A stretch of DNA of 64,000 bases from an uncultured Pseudomonas sp. (GTDB taxonomy: Bacteria > Pseudomonadota > Gammaproteobacteria > Pseudomonadales > Pseudomonadaceae). The notes under the pieces were generated by a model. That model was not told the DNA's origin and did not search any database. It worked only from the letters and a program-made list of their open reading frames with translations. The stretch's first letter is position 1; every line of letters begins with the position of its first letter. Positions 29,018 through 36,988 of the stretch are shown here, piece after piece. Location of the stretch: assembly GCA_943912755.1 (NCBI GenBank), contig CALTWF010000004.1, positions 58,275 to 122,274 of the forward strand. The letters are read 5' to 3'. A program made the position numbers and the translations under genes.

Positions 29018-29535
29018 CCGTGGGGCGCCTCGAAACCGGCCAGGTAGCAGTGGGTCAGGGCGCGACGGATCCAGCGCTCCACGGTCGCCAGCGACACCTG
29101 CATTTCTGCGGCGATCTGCGGATGGCTCAGGCCTTCCAGGCGATTGAGCAGAAAAGCATGGCGCACCTTGCCGGGCAGCCCACCGAGCAGTTGATCGACC
29201 GCCATCACCGCTTCACGCAGCAGGGCGAACTCTTCTTCCGAAGGCACGACCTGCTCCGGCAGGCTGGCGAGGGCATCGAGGTAGGCGCGCTCCAGTTCGT
29301 TGCGCCGCCAGAAGGTATAGAGCACCCGCTTGGCAATCACGCAGAGAAAGGTTCGTGGCTCCTCGATGCGGCCCAGTTGCGGGGACGTCAACGTGCGCAG
29401 GAAGGTGTCCTGGGTCAGGTCGGCGGCATCGGCGTGACAGCGCAGGCGACGCAGCAGCCAGCCCATCAGCCAGCGATGATGCTCGGCATAGAGACGTTGG
29501 AAGCTTTCGCGCGCAAGGGCGTTGGACTCGGGCAT
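29014..29535 (-). CDS. FecI-type ECF sigma factor
   Basis: 173 aa with region 2 (ESFQRLYAEHHRWLMGWLLRR, DLTQDTFLR, TFLCVIAKRVLYTFWRR) and region 4 (LPGKVRHAFLLNRLEGLSHPQIAAEMQVSLATVERWIRRAL). It directs RNA polymerase to the receptor gene when the FecR-like protein is signalled. A Fur-like box lies just upstream, fitting iron-repressed expression. It is first in the sigma-fecR-receptor cluster. Confidence 0.95.
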   Translation of the reverse strand: MPESNALARESFQRLYAEHHRWLMGWLLRRLRCHADAADLTQDTFLRTLTSPQLGRIEEPRTFLCVIAKRVLYTFWRRNELERAYLDALASLPEQVVPSEEEFALLREAVMAVDQLLGGLPGKVRHAFLLNRLEGLSHPQIAAEMQVSLATVERWIRRALTHCYLAGFEAPHG

Positions 29536-29549
29536 CGGAATGGGAAGTC

Positions 29550-29568
29550 AATGTGAATTGTTCTCATT
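29550..29568 (-). promoter_or_regulatory. Fur-box-like site upstream of the fecI-type gene
   Basis: On the minus strand the 19 bases read AATGAGAACAATTCACATT, close to the Fur consensus of A/T-rich hexamers with dyad symmetry. It lies 15-33 bases before the sigma-factor start, consistent with iron repression. No perfect match, so the assignment is probable rather than certain. Confidence 0.6.
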
Positions 29569-29665
29569 CTTTTCTTTTTGCCGAAGGCATTGCAAGGGGC
29601 AGGCGATGTCATTTTGCCTGATGAGTTTCAACGCGCGGTGCCTGCGGGTTAAATTGCCATGATTC

Positions 29666-29687
29666 TCCGGCGTTCGCTCACGCCGGA
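29666..29687 (+). other. hairpin in the leader of the unrecognised 29715 gene
   Basis: TCCGGCG (29666-29672) and CGCCGGA (29681-29687) form a 7-bp perfect stem with an eight-base loop, 28 bases upstream of the start codon and just before its ribosome site. No T-run follows. It may stabilise the mRNA 5' end; function is unknown. Confidence 0.35.
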
Positions 29688-29714
29688 CCGTCAATCGAAG
29701 AAGGAGCTGCGCAC

Positions 29715-30626
29715 ATGAGTCTCTGGGACGACCTGAAGAAAAAGGCCATCGACGCCAACCCGGAATTGGCGGCCAAGGCTGCCCAGGCCCTGGACAAGGC
29801 ACGCGAGCTGGCGGTGGAGGCCGGGCAGAAGGCGGCGCCGATGCTCAAGGAAGCGAGCGAGAAGGCTGCCGCCTATGCACAGGAAAAGACCCCGGTACTC
29901 AAGGCCCAGGCGCTCAAGGCCATCGACGATGCCAAGGTCCGCCGCGCCGAGCTGCGCGAGCAGGCCACGCGCGACAAGGCGGCCCGTGCCGAGATGATCC
30001 GCACCATGTACGACATCACCCTCGCGCCCGCGGATGTGAACTTCATCGAAGAGCCGTTCCATCACTTCGACCGGCAGTTCTCGTTCTTCATGGTCAACGG
30101 CCAGGTCCTCGACACCCAGAAACGCAACCACAACGAGCTGAGTGCCAGCCACTACCACAGCGGTGGCGGCGGCTACCTGCACAACGGTTATGGTTCGATC
30201 AGCGGTGGTTCGTCGTCCATGCACATCAGCTCCACCAGCGTGCAGGAACACGAGTTCTGGATCCGCGACGATGAAGACGGCAAGGAGTCCTGCTTCAAGG
30301 TCCATGACTCGTCGTTGAACCTGCGCGAAGGGCAGCAGGTGAGCATGGTGTTCATGCGTCCGGTGGACAGCGAGGTCGGCAAGATGATCTGCCTGTTCAA
30401 CCACAACGCCGAACGCAACTTCGTTATCAACGACGCCCCGCAGATCAACCGCTTGTTCGGCATCTATCTGGAGGAGCCGGGCTTCTTCAACCAGCGCGAA
30501 GTGACCGAGACCCGTGACCGCCTGTTGCGCGCCCTGGACCTGCGTATCGGCCAGCTGGCGCATTACATGTCGGTGCACGGCAAGCGCGCGAGCCGCTTGA
30601 TCGAAGGCGAGCGCGCCGACGGCTGA
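29715..30626 (+). CDS. uncharacterised protein with LEA-like helical N-terminus
   Basis: 303 aa, not recognised as a named family. Residues 1-95 form a long Ala/Lys/Glu-rich amphipathic helix with repeats such as AAKAAQALDKARELAVEAGQ, resembling late-embryogenesis-abundant or apolipoprotein-like helices. Residues about 105-150 look beta-rich (FDRQFSFFMVNGQVLDT). A Gly/Ser/His stretch at 145-175 (SASHYHSGGGGYLHNGYGS) precedes a second beta-rich part with VHDSSLNLREGQQVSMVFMRP. There is no signal peptide or membrane helix. AAGGAG lies 10 bases before the ATG. It is flanked by the iron-signalling genes (divergent) and pobA (convergent) and appears monocistronic. Confidence 0.75.
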   Translation: MSLWDDLKKKAIDANPELAAKAAQALDKARELAVEAGQKAAPMLKEASEKAAAYAQEKTPVLKAQALKAIDDAKVRRAELREQATRDKAARAEMIRTMYDITLAPADVNFIEEPFHHFDRQFSFFMVNGQVLDTQKRNHNELSASHYHSGGGGYLHNGYGSISGGSSSMHISSTSVQEHEFWIRDDEDGKESCFKVHDSSLNLREGQQVSMVFMRPVDSEVGKMICLFNHNAERNFVINDAPQINRLFGIYLEEPGFFNQREVTETRDRLLRALDLRIGQLAHYMSVHGKRASRLIEGERADG

Positions 30627-30636
30627 GCCGGCCGGG

Positions 30637-30664
30637 CCGGGTTCGGGCCGCTGCCCGAACCCGG
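30637..30664. terminator. bidirectional hairpin between the 29715 gene and pobA
   Basis: CCGGGTTCGGGC (30637-30648) and GCCCGAACCCGG (30653-30664) form a perfect 12-bp stem with a four-base loop between two convergent stop codons. No T-run is present, so it may act as a weak terminator or mRNA-end stabiliser. Confidence 0.6.
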
Positions 30665-30671
30665 ATTGCCG

Positions 30672-31859
30672 TCAGCACACTTCTTCGTATGGCAACCCGA
30701 CGTAGTTCTCGGCGATGTTCACCAGTCCCGCCGTGGAGTTGAGGAAGTACTCGCGGTCGGCCTCCTGCATCTTGCGGTCCCAGGCGTCCTTGTGGCCGTC
30801 GAAGTCGTGCAGCAGGTTGGTCATGAACCAGCTGAAGCGCTCGCCCTTCCACACCCGGCGCAGGGCCAGCTCGGAGTACTTGTCCAGCAGGTCGGTGCGG
30901 CCCTCGCGGTAGACCTTGACCAGGATGCGGTACAGGTAGCACACGTCGGACGCCGCCAGGTTCAGGCCCTTGGCCCCGGTCGGCGGGACGATATGGGCGG
31001 CATCGCCGACCAGGAACAGCTTGCCGTACTGCATCGGCTCGACCACGAAGCTGCGCAGCGGGGCGATGCTCTTCTCCAGCGACGGGCCGGTGACCAGGCG
31101 CGCGGCCACGTCCTGCGGCAGGCGCGCTTTCAGTTCGTTCCAGAAACGCTCGTCGCTCCAGTCCTCGACCTTGTCGCTCAGCGGCACTTGCAGGTAGTAG
31201 CGGCTGCGGGTCAGGGAGCGCTGGCTGCACAGGGAGAAGCCGCGCTGGTGCTGGGCGTAGATCAGCTCCTCGTGGACCGGCGGGGTATCGGACAGCAGGC
31301 CGAGCCAGCCGAACGGGTAGACCCGCTCGTATTCGGTCAGCACGCCCTCGGGAATGGTCTTGCGCGACACACCGTGGTAGCCGTCGCAGCCGGCGATGTA
31401 GTCGCAATCGATACGCTGGCGCTCGCCGTCCTTGTCGAAGGTGACGTAGGGGCGCTCGCCCTTGACCTCGTGCAGTTGCACATCGCTGGCCGAGTAGATG
31501 ATCGGCGCGCCGTTGGCGCTGCGGGCGTCCATCAGGTCGCGGGTGACCTCGGTCTGGCCGTAGACCATCACGCTCTTGCCGCCGGTCAGTTCGCTCAGGT
31601 GGATCGGCACCCGCTTGCCGTCGAACACCAGCTCCACACCCTCGTGGACCAGGCCTTCGGCGTCCATGCGCTGGCTGACGCCGGCTTCGCGCAGCATGTC
31701 CACCGTGCCCTGTTCCAGCACCCCGGCGCGGATGCGGCCGAGCACGTAGTCCGGGGTCTGGCGCTCGATGATGATGTTGTCGATGCCGGCCTTGTGCAGC
31801 AGCTGGCCGAGCAGCAGGCCGGACGGACCTGCGCCGATGATGGCAACCTGAGTCTTCAT
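30672..31859 (-). CDS. pobA: 4-hydroxybenzoate 3-monooxygenase
   Basis: FAD- and NADPH-dependent hydroxylase of 395 aa converting 4-hydroxybenzoate to protocatechuate, feeding the beta-ketoadipate pathway. The FAD-binding GAGPSG is at 9-14, followed by IERQTPDYVLGRIRAGVLEQG, the second FAD motif LFLVGDAAHIVPPTGAKGLN and the active-site region YYLQVPLSDKVEDW. It is divergent from pobR, the normal pseudomonad arrangement. Confidence 0.98.
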   Translation of the reverse strand: MKTQVAIIGAGPSGLLLGQLLHKAGIDNIIIERQTPDYVLGRIRAGVLEQGTVDMLREAGVSQRMDAEGLVHEGVELVFDGKRVPIHLSELTGGKSVMVYGQTEVTRDLMDARSANGAPIIYSASDVQLHEVKGERPYVTFDKDGERQRIDCDYIAGCDGYHGVSRKTIPEGVLTEYERVYPFGWLGLLSDTPPVHEELIYAQHQRGFSLCSQRSLTRSRYYLQVPLSDKVEDWSDERFWNELKARLPQDVAARLVTGPSLEKSIAPLRSFVVEPMQYGKLFLVGDAAHIVPPTGAKGLNLAASDVCYLYRILVKVYREGRTDLLDKYSELALRRVWKGERFSWFMTNLLHDFDGHKDAWDRKMQEADREYFLNSTAGLVNIAENYVGLPYEEVC

Positions 31860-32011
31860 TGTTGTTGTCTCGTGTCTGGACGTTTTTAGGTATGCGCGCT
31901 CCTGTATTTTTTGCCGGATAACAGGGGAAAAGAAGGTGATTTGTCGCTGGTAAATTGCACTTTTGCAAAATCTGTCCGATTATCGCTCACCCTTCCATGG
32001 GCGGTGCAGAC

Positions 32012-32087
32012 CCTGTGGGAGCGGGTTCACCCGCGATTGCGGTAGTGGATTCAACATCGCAATCGCGGGTGAACCCGCTCCCACAGG
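32012..32087. repeat. REP pair in the pobA-pobR intergenic region
   Basis: Positions 32012-32041 and 32058-32087 are exact 30-bp inverted copies (core GGGAGCGGGTTCACCCGCGA) around a 16-bp centre. This core differs from the 16.9-kb and 63.9-kb elements. It ends 30 bases before the pobR start codon, placing a large hairpin in or next to the pobR leader or promoter. Confidence 0.92.
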
Positions 32088-32117
32088 TCCGCGAAGCCAT
32101 TAAGTTCGGCGTTTCAG

Positions 32118-33002
32118 ATGAAAACACCCCCACCCGCCGTCCCCGTGTTCAAGCTCTACGGCGAAAGCCAGGCCTGGCCGACCCCGGACCTGCTGCACTG
32201 CGAGTCGATTCCCAAGCGCAGCAGCCTGTACCACTGGGAGATCAAGCCGCACCGGCATGCCGACCTGTTCCAGCTGCTCTACGTGCAGTGCGGCCAGGCG
32301 ACGGTGGAGGTGGAAGGGCGGCGCAGCAGGATCGTCGAGCCGTCGATCCAGGTCACCCCGCCGCTGTGCGTGCACGGCTTCCAGTTTTCCGAGGATATCG
32401 AGGGCTACGTGTTGAGCCTGGGCGCGCCGCTGGTGGCGCAACTGGAGGCCCAGCTCGGCGCGCCGCTGGCGGTGCTGGCCTCGGCCGGTTGCTATGCGCT
32501 GGGCGAGGACCGCGAGCTGGTCGACACCCTGTTCGCCACCCTGCTCAAGGAATACGAAGGCAGCGCGGCATCCCGCGATCTGGTGCTGGGTTCGCTGGTC
32601 AACGTGCTGATGGTGTGGATAAGCCGCACGCGCCAGCAGGGCCGGGTGGCCAGCGGGCGCGACGAGCGCAACCGGCAGTTCCTCGGCGGCTTCATCAAGC
32701 TGGTGGAGCAGCACTACCGCGAACACCTGACGGTGGAAACCTTCGCCCACCGCCTGGGCATGTCGGCGGTACACCTGAACAACCTGTGCCGCCAGCTGGC
32801 CGGGCAGACCGCCCTGCAGATCATCCACCAGCGCTTGTTGCTGGAGGCGCGGCGCAACCTCGTCTACACCAACATGACCGTGGCCCAGGTCTCGGACAAC
32901 CTGGGCTTTGCCGATCCGGCGTACTTCTCGCGCTTCTTCCGCCGCCTCACCGGGCAGTCGCCGAATGGCTTCCGCCGCGGTGGCGAGCAGGCGGCGGGGT
33001 GA
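32118..33002 (+). CDS. pobR: AraC-family activator PobR
   Basis: 294-aa regulator. The N-terminal cupin-like effector domain includes YHWEIKPHRHADLFQLLYV and QVTPPLCVHGFQFSEDI. The C-terminal double helix-turn-helix contains TVETFAHRLGMSAVHLNNLCRQL and MTVAQVSDNLGFADPAYFSRFFRRLTGQSP. Its location divergent from pobA and its family identify it as the activator responding to 4-hydroxybenzoate. No good ribosome site is seen before the ATG. It converges with the 33007 gene, four bases apart. Confidence 0.93.
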   Translation: MKTPPPAVPVFKLYGESQAWPTPDLLHCESIPKRSSLYHWEIKPHRHADLFQLLYVQCGQATVEVEGRRSRIVEPSIQVTPPLCVHGFQFSEDIEGYVLSLGAPLVAQLEAQLGAPLAVLASAGCYALGEDRELVDTLFATLLKEYEGSAASRDLVLGSLVNVLMVWISRTRQQGRVASGRDERNRQFLGGFIKLVEQHYREHLTVETFAHRLGMSAVHLNNLCRQLAGQTALQIIHQRLLLEARRNLVYTNMTVAQVSDNLGFADPAYFSRFFRRLTGQSPNGFRRGGEQAAG

Positions 33003-33006
33003 TCCG

Positions 33007-34281
33007 TCAGCAGCCGTTGCCCTGGGACACTTCCTGGGTCGCCTCCTGCAACGCCGCGGCAACGGCCGCCGCGTCATCGGCGGTGTAGACCCGGCCACCG
33101 GTATTTTCCGCAGCGCAGTTGGAGCCGGTGCTGGCGCTGATGTTGACGATGTTGATGCGCAGGCGCGGCTTGCTCCTGGCGATGTTTTCCGACACCTCGC
33201 AGATGTCGGTCCCGCAACCGTCGCGGCCATCCACGAACATCACGATCACGCCATCACGGTTCTGCCCGTCCATCTCCTGGGCCGCCGCCTGCAGGCTGAC
33301 CCCCAGGGCCGTCCCGCCGCCTGCGTGGAGCTTGCCGATGCGTTCGATCAGGTCGGGGCGCTGGTTGCGCCCGAACACGCCATGGTCGACCGGCGAGCGG
33401 CAGCCGTTGAAGGTCACCAGGCGCATCGCGACCTTGTCGTCGAGGTCGTTGATCACCGAGATCAGCGAACTCTTGGCCACATCCATGCGCGTGGTGCGCT
33501 TGCCCGGCCCGGCCGGGATGAAGGATTCGACGATGGGGATCCTGGCCATCACGCTGTAGTACCACGGGTCGTCCTGGCGCTTGACCCGCAGGCGCTCGTC
33601 CATCGAACCGGAGGTGTCCAGCACCACGGCGAACTGAGAGGGCTGGAAGGCCTGGCCCGGCGTACACATGGCTGCTGGGTCGGACTGCCAGCGTGCCCAC
33701 AGCACTGGCCAGCTCAGCCACAGCCAGTAGAGCAGGCCCAGCAGCAGGGCGAGCAGCAGCCAGGGCCACAGGCGCCAGCGCCTGCGCTCGGCCACGACCA
33801 CCACGGGTGCCGGTTTGGGCCGCGGCGGTGGTGGCGGCGGTGGTGCTGCCTCGACAGGCGGCACAGGCGCCACGGGGGCCGGAATCACCGGCTCGGGTTG
33901 CCCCCAGCGGACGATCAGCGGCTCGCCGTTGACGCTGTACAGGTTGGCCAGGTCGGCGCTGCCGATCAGTTTCTGCAATTCACCGGCGGCGCCCGCCTGG
34001 CCACGCTGTTGCAGCTCGGCGGCCAGTTGGCCGACTGCGGCCTGGCGCTCTTCATAGCGCTTGAGCAATGCCGCCTGCTGGTCCTTGTTCAGCGTCGCGT
34101 AAAGGTGTGGCTGGCCTTGCAGTTCCGTCCACCATTCGAGCACGCCGTTGTGGCCCTGGCGGGCAATGGCGTAGAGGTTTGCAATGCTCGGCGGAAAGTG
34201 CTGGCGAATGGTTGCCACGCGCTGCTCAAGGGCAGCGGCAGCGTCCTGGCTGGCGAGGGTGTCGCGGATAACCCGTTGCAT
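33007..34281 (-). CDS. membrane-anchored vWA protein, last gene of the srf operon
   Basis: 424 aa. A cytoplasmic N-terminal domain (about 1-128, with LEWWTELQGQP and NLYSVNGEPLIVRWG) leads to a Pro-rich stretch (130-160), one transmembrane segment (about 171-192) and a periplasmic von Willebrand A domain. The MIDAS residues are intact: DTSGS at 222-226, a GGTAL threonine and VIVMFVDGRDG. Extra cysteines (CGTDICEV, SNCAAE) suggest periplasmic disulfides. It is a paralogue of the 34284 gene, two bases away, and probably binds a metal-dependent protein partner in the envelope. No named family is claimed beyond vWA. Confidence 0.85.
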   Translation of the reverse strand: MQRVIRDTLASQDAAAALEQRVATIRQHFPPSIANLYAIARQGHNGVLEWWTELQGQPHLYATLNKDQQAALLKRYEERQAAVGQLAAELQQRGQAGAAGELQKLIGSADLANLYSVNGEPLIVRWGQPEPVIPAPVAPVPPVEAAPPPPPPPRPKPAPVVVVAERRRWRLWPWLLLALLLGLLYWLWLSWPVLWARWQSDPAAMCTPGQAFQPSQFAVVLDTSGSMDERLRVKRQDDPWYYSVMARIPIVESFIPAGPGKRTTRMDVAKSSLISVINDLDDKVAMRLVTFNGCRSPVDHGVFGRNQRPDLIERIGKLHAGGGTALGVSLQAAAQEMDGQNRDGVIVMFVDGRDGCGTDICEVSENIARSKPRLRINIVNISASTGSNCAAENTGGRVYTADDAAAVAAALQEATQEVSQGNGC

Positions 34282-34283
34282 CG

Positions 34284-35663
34284 TTATTCCTGGCAGTTGC
34301 CGCCGCTGGTGACTTCGCGGCTGGCTTGTTCGAGGGCTTTGGCGACCTGCGCCGCGTTGTCACCGGTGTAGACACGGCCACCGGTCGCTTCGGCGACGCA
34401 GTTGGCATCGCTGTTGCGGCTGATGTTCACCAGGTTGATCTTCAGGCGCGGCTGGTTCCGGGCGATGTTCTGCGCAACCTCGCAGACGTTGCGGTCACAG
34501 CCGTCCGGGCCATCGACGAACATCACGATCACGCCGTCGCGGTCACGGCCGTTCATCTTTCCTGCGGCGACTTCGAGGCTGGCGGCCAGGGCCGTGCCAT
34601 CGTCCGCTTGCAGGTTCTGGATACCCCGGATCAGTGCCGGCCGCTGGCTCGGGACGAACACGCCATGGTCGACCGGCGCGCGGCAACCGTCGAAGGTGAC
34701 CACGCGCATGTCGATGCTCGAATCCAGGTTGTCGATCATGCGCGTCAGGCTTTGCTTGGCGACGTCGATCCGCACGGGTTTGGCGGTGATCTGCGCGATA
34801 CGTTGCGGGTCCGGGAGCGCCATGTTGTTGAGGACCTTGAAGAACCACTGTTCGTCCTTGTCGGAGGCCTCCACGCTCAGGTTCATGGAGCCGGAGGTGT
34901 CCAGCACCACGGTGAACTCGGGTGGCAGCTCCTGCGCTGGCCGGGCGCAGGCGGATTTCGCCGCGGCTTCCGGGGCAGGCTGCACAGGCGCTGGGACAGT
35001 TTCGGGTGTCGCCTCGGGCTTGGGTTCGAGCACGGGTTCCGCTGCCGGCTCCGGGGCCGGTGCCGTCACCGCAGGCGGTTCGACCACTGGTGGCACCGGG
35101 GCCTCCGGGTTCAGCCAGCGCATCAGCCACGGCCAGGCCAGCCACAGCAGCAGTGCCAACAGCAGCAAGGCCAGCAGCGGCAGCAGCCACCAGGGCAGCC
35201 AGATCCAGCGGCGCGGCGGCACCACCGGCGCGGGGGGTGGGGTCGGCACGGCGGCAGGTTCTGGCGGCGGTGGCGGCGGCTCGCTCCAGCGGGTAACCAG
35301 CGGCTGGCCGTTGACGCTGTACAGGTTCTCCAGCTTTGGCGGGCCGATCAGCCGCTGCACCCGTCCGGCTTCCTGTTCCAGACCACGCCCGCGCAGTTCG
35401 CCGACCAGTTGCTGCAGGGCGCCCTGGCGTTGTTCATAGACACCGAGCAGGGCGGCCTGCTGGTCCTTGTTCAGATCGAGGTAGCGCTGCGGCTGCCCCT
35501 GCAGCTCGCTCCACCACTCGCGGGTACCGTCCTGGCCGGTACGGGGAATGGCGAACAGATGGGCCACGCTGGGCGGGAAATACCGGGCGATCAGCGCCGT
35601 GCCCTGCTCCAGCAATCCTGGGTCGTCCTGCGAGGGACTGGTGTCGCGGATAACCCGCTGCAT
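34284..35663 (-). CDS. membrane-anchored vWA protein, paralogue of the 33007 gene
   Basis: 459 aa with the same order as its neighbour. The N-terminal domain contains SVAHLFAIPRTG, REWWSELQGQP and NLYSVNGQPLVTRWS; both proteins begin MQRVIRDT. A transmembrane segment (about 153-182) is flanked by long Pro/Ala/Glu linkers. The vWA domain has DTSGS at 255-259, DDGTAL and VIVMFVDGPDG, with conserved cysteine pairs CDRNVCEV and ANCVAE. It arose by tandem duplication with 33007. It belongs to the 12-gene operon and probably acts at the inner-membrane/periplasm face. Confidence 0.85.
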   Translation of the reverse strand: MQRVIRDTSPSQDDPGLLEQGTALIARYFPPSVAHLFAIPRTGQDGTREWWSELQGQPQRYLDLNKDQQAALLGVYEQRQGALQQLVGELRGRGLEQEAGRVQRLIGPPKLENLYSVNGQPLVTRWSEPPPPPPEPAAVPTPPPAPVVPPRRWIWLPWWLLPLLALLLLALLLWLAWPWLMRWLNPEAPVPPVVEPPAVTAPAPEPAAEPVLEPKPEATPETVPAPVQPAPEAAAKSACARPAQELPPEFTVVLDTSGSMNLSVEASDKDEQWFFKVLNNMALPDPQRIAQITAKPVRIDVAKQSLTRMIDNLDSSIDMRVVTFDGCRAPVDHGVFVPSQRPALIRGIQNLQADDGTALAASLEVAAGKMNGRDRDGVIVMFVDGPDGCDRNVCEVAQNIARNQPRLKINLVNISRNSDANCVAEATGGRVYTGDNAAQVAKALEQASREVTSGGNCQE

Positions 35664-35711
35664 AGTGGTGTCCTGAAAAAAGAGGTCGGCAGCCGAAGCT
35701 GCCGAAGGGGA

Positions 35712-36215
35712 TTACTCGTAGCCCAGGCTCAGTTGCAGGCGGCTGACCTGTTTCTGCAGGGACTTGAGTTCTTCCTGGCGGGCGGCCAGCTGGGCGTTGC
35801 TGGCGTTCTTCGCAGGGGCCGCCTTGGCGGCCTGCAGCTGTTTCTCCAGGCCGGCGATCTGCTGCTGCACGTCCTGCTTGTTGCCATGGCGGGCCTTGAG
35901 CGTGGCGAGCAGGCCGCTCAGGGATTTCTGCAGGGCCGCCTGCTGGCGTTGCTGGGTGGCCAGGTCCTGGCGGGTCGAGGCCTGCATGGCCGTCAGCTCC
36001 TCATAGACCTGGTTGAACTGGCGGTTCTGCTCCTGCGCGGCCAGCAGGTCCTGCTCGCTGTTGCGCACGCCCTCGGCGTAGCCGCCGCCGTAGTCGCAAT
36101 TGAGCTTGCCGATCAGGCTGGTGTCGCTGTTCGAAGCGTTGCATTGCGAGGCCGTGGTGGCGCAGCCGCCCAGGCTGGCCAGGACCACGACGCCGAGAAG
36201 CACACGAAACGTCAT
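35712..36215 (-). CDS. coiled-coil lipoprotein (167 aa)
   Basis: Signal peptide with lipobox LGGC (MTFRVLLGVVVLASLGGC), so lipid-anchored. The rest is mainly alpha-helical coiled coil rich in Gln/Ala/Leu (LAAQEQNRQFNQVYEELTA, QRQQAALQKSLSGLLATL, KQDVQQQIAGLEKQLQAAKA). The N-terminal mature part has two cysteines and a Gly-rich turn DYGGGYAEG. The function is unknown. Its position beside a TagR/S/T-like set makes a TagQ-like partner role possible, but no sequence match to TagQ can be claimed. Confidence 0.8.
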   Translation of the reverse strand: MTFRVLLGVVVLASLGGCATTASQCNASNSDTSLIGKLNCDYGGGYAEGVRNSEQDLLAAQEQNRQFNQVYEELTAMQASTRQDLATQQRQQAALQKSLSGLLATLKARHGNKQDVQQQIAGLEKQLQAAKAAPAKNASNAQLAARQEELKSLQKQVSRLQLSLGYE

Positions 36216-36225
36216 GGTCCGCTCC

Positions 36226-36963
36226 TCAGCCCAGGGTGATAGCCGAACGCTGGCTGTACAGACCGTCGACTTCCTGCTGCAGCGACGCGACCTTGGTGTT
36301 CATCTTGGCGATTTCCGCCTCGACCTGCTTCAGCTCGGCCGGCTTGGCGCCGGAGGCACGCTCGGCCTGGGCCACTTTCTGGTACTCGGTGACGTTGGTC
36401 TGCATGGTCTTCAGGTCGTTGCGCATCACGCCGAGGTTCTTGTCGATATTGGCCAGGTCCTGCTGTGCCTTGGCCTTGTCCACGGTCTTGGCCTTGATGC
36501 TCTTCTGGATATCGGCGATCTGCTGCTTGTCGTCGGCGATCACCCGCTGCAGGGTGCTGCTGCGCTCGGCGAGCTGGGCGTTTTTCTTCTGCACTTCACC
36601 GGTCATCACGTTCAGCCGCTCGGTGGTGTTCGAGTACTGGGCGCGGCGCTGGTCGAGGTAGTAGTTGGCGCCCATGGCCACGCCACAGGCGGCGACACCG
36701 GCAATCACGGCGCAGGCGGCCTTGTTGCCCGAGTTGGACAGGGCGCAGGCCAGCACGCCGGCACCGGCGGCCACGGCGCAGGCCTGGTAGCCGGAGGTGC
36801 TGAAGAACTTGGCGTCAGCGCCGCTGGTCAGGCGAGGGTCGGCGGTACCGCCCTTGTCATCGGTGAGCGAGCTGCCGGTGCTGGCGCAACCGGTGACAGC
36901 CAGGGCGGCGACCAGCACCAGGCTGATCCACGAACTGAAGCGGGCGGGTTTGGTGAAGCTCAT
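36226..36963 (-). CDS. glycine-zipper plus coiled-coil lipoprotein (245 aa)
   Basis: Signal peptide with lipobox VTGC at about residue 26. A small-residue, Cys-containing hydrophobic stretch (about 58-98, ACAVAAGAGVLACALSNSG and AACAVIAGVAACGVAMGANY) could insert in a membrane. A long coiled coil follows (about 105-235). It lies between the formylglycine-enzyme-like gene and the other lipoprotein with short spacers. The coiled coil could span part of the periplasm; this is inference. Confidence 0.8.
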   Translation of the reverse strand: MSFTKPARFSSWISLVLVAALAVTGCASTGSSLTDDKGGTADPRLTSGADAKFFSTSGYQACAVAAGAGVLACALSNSGNKAACAVIAGVAACGVAMGANYYLDQRRAQYSNTTERLNVMTGEVQKKNAQLAERSSTLQRVIADDKQQIADIQKSIKAKTVDKAKAQQDLANIDKNLGVMRNDLKTMQTNVTEYQKVAQAERASGAKPAELKQVEAEIAKMNTKVASLQQEVDGLYSQRSAITLG

Positions 36964-36988
36964 GGTTGCTCTTCCTTGGGGGCTGGGG

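Noticed and set aside
32908..36239. Long plus-strand frames opposite the vWA and lipoprotein genes
   Set aside because: Antisense shadows; the minus-strand proteins have signal peptides, MIDAS motifs and operon spacing.
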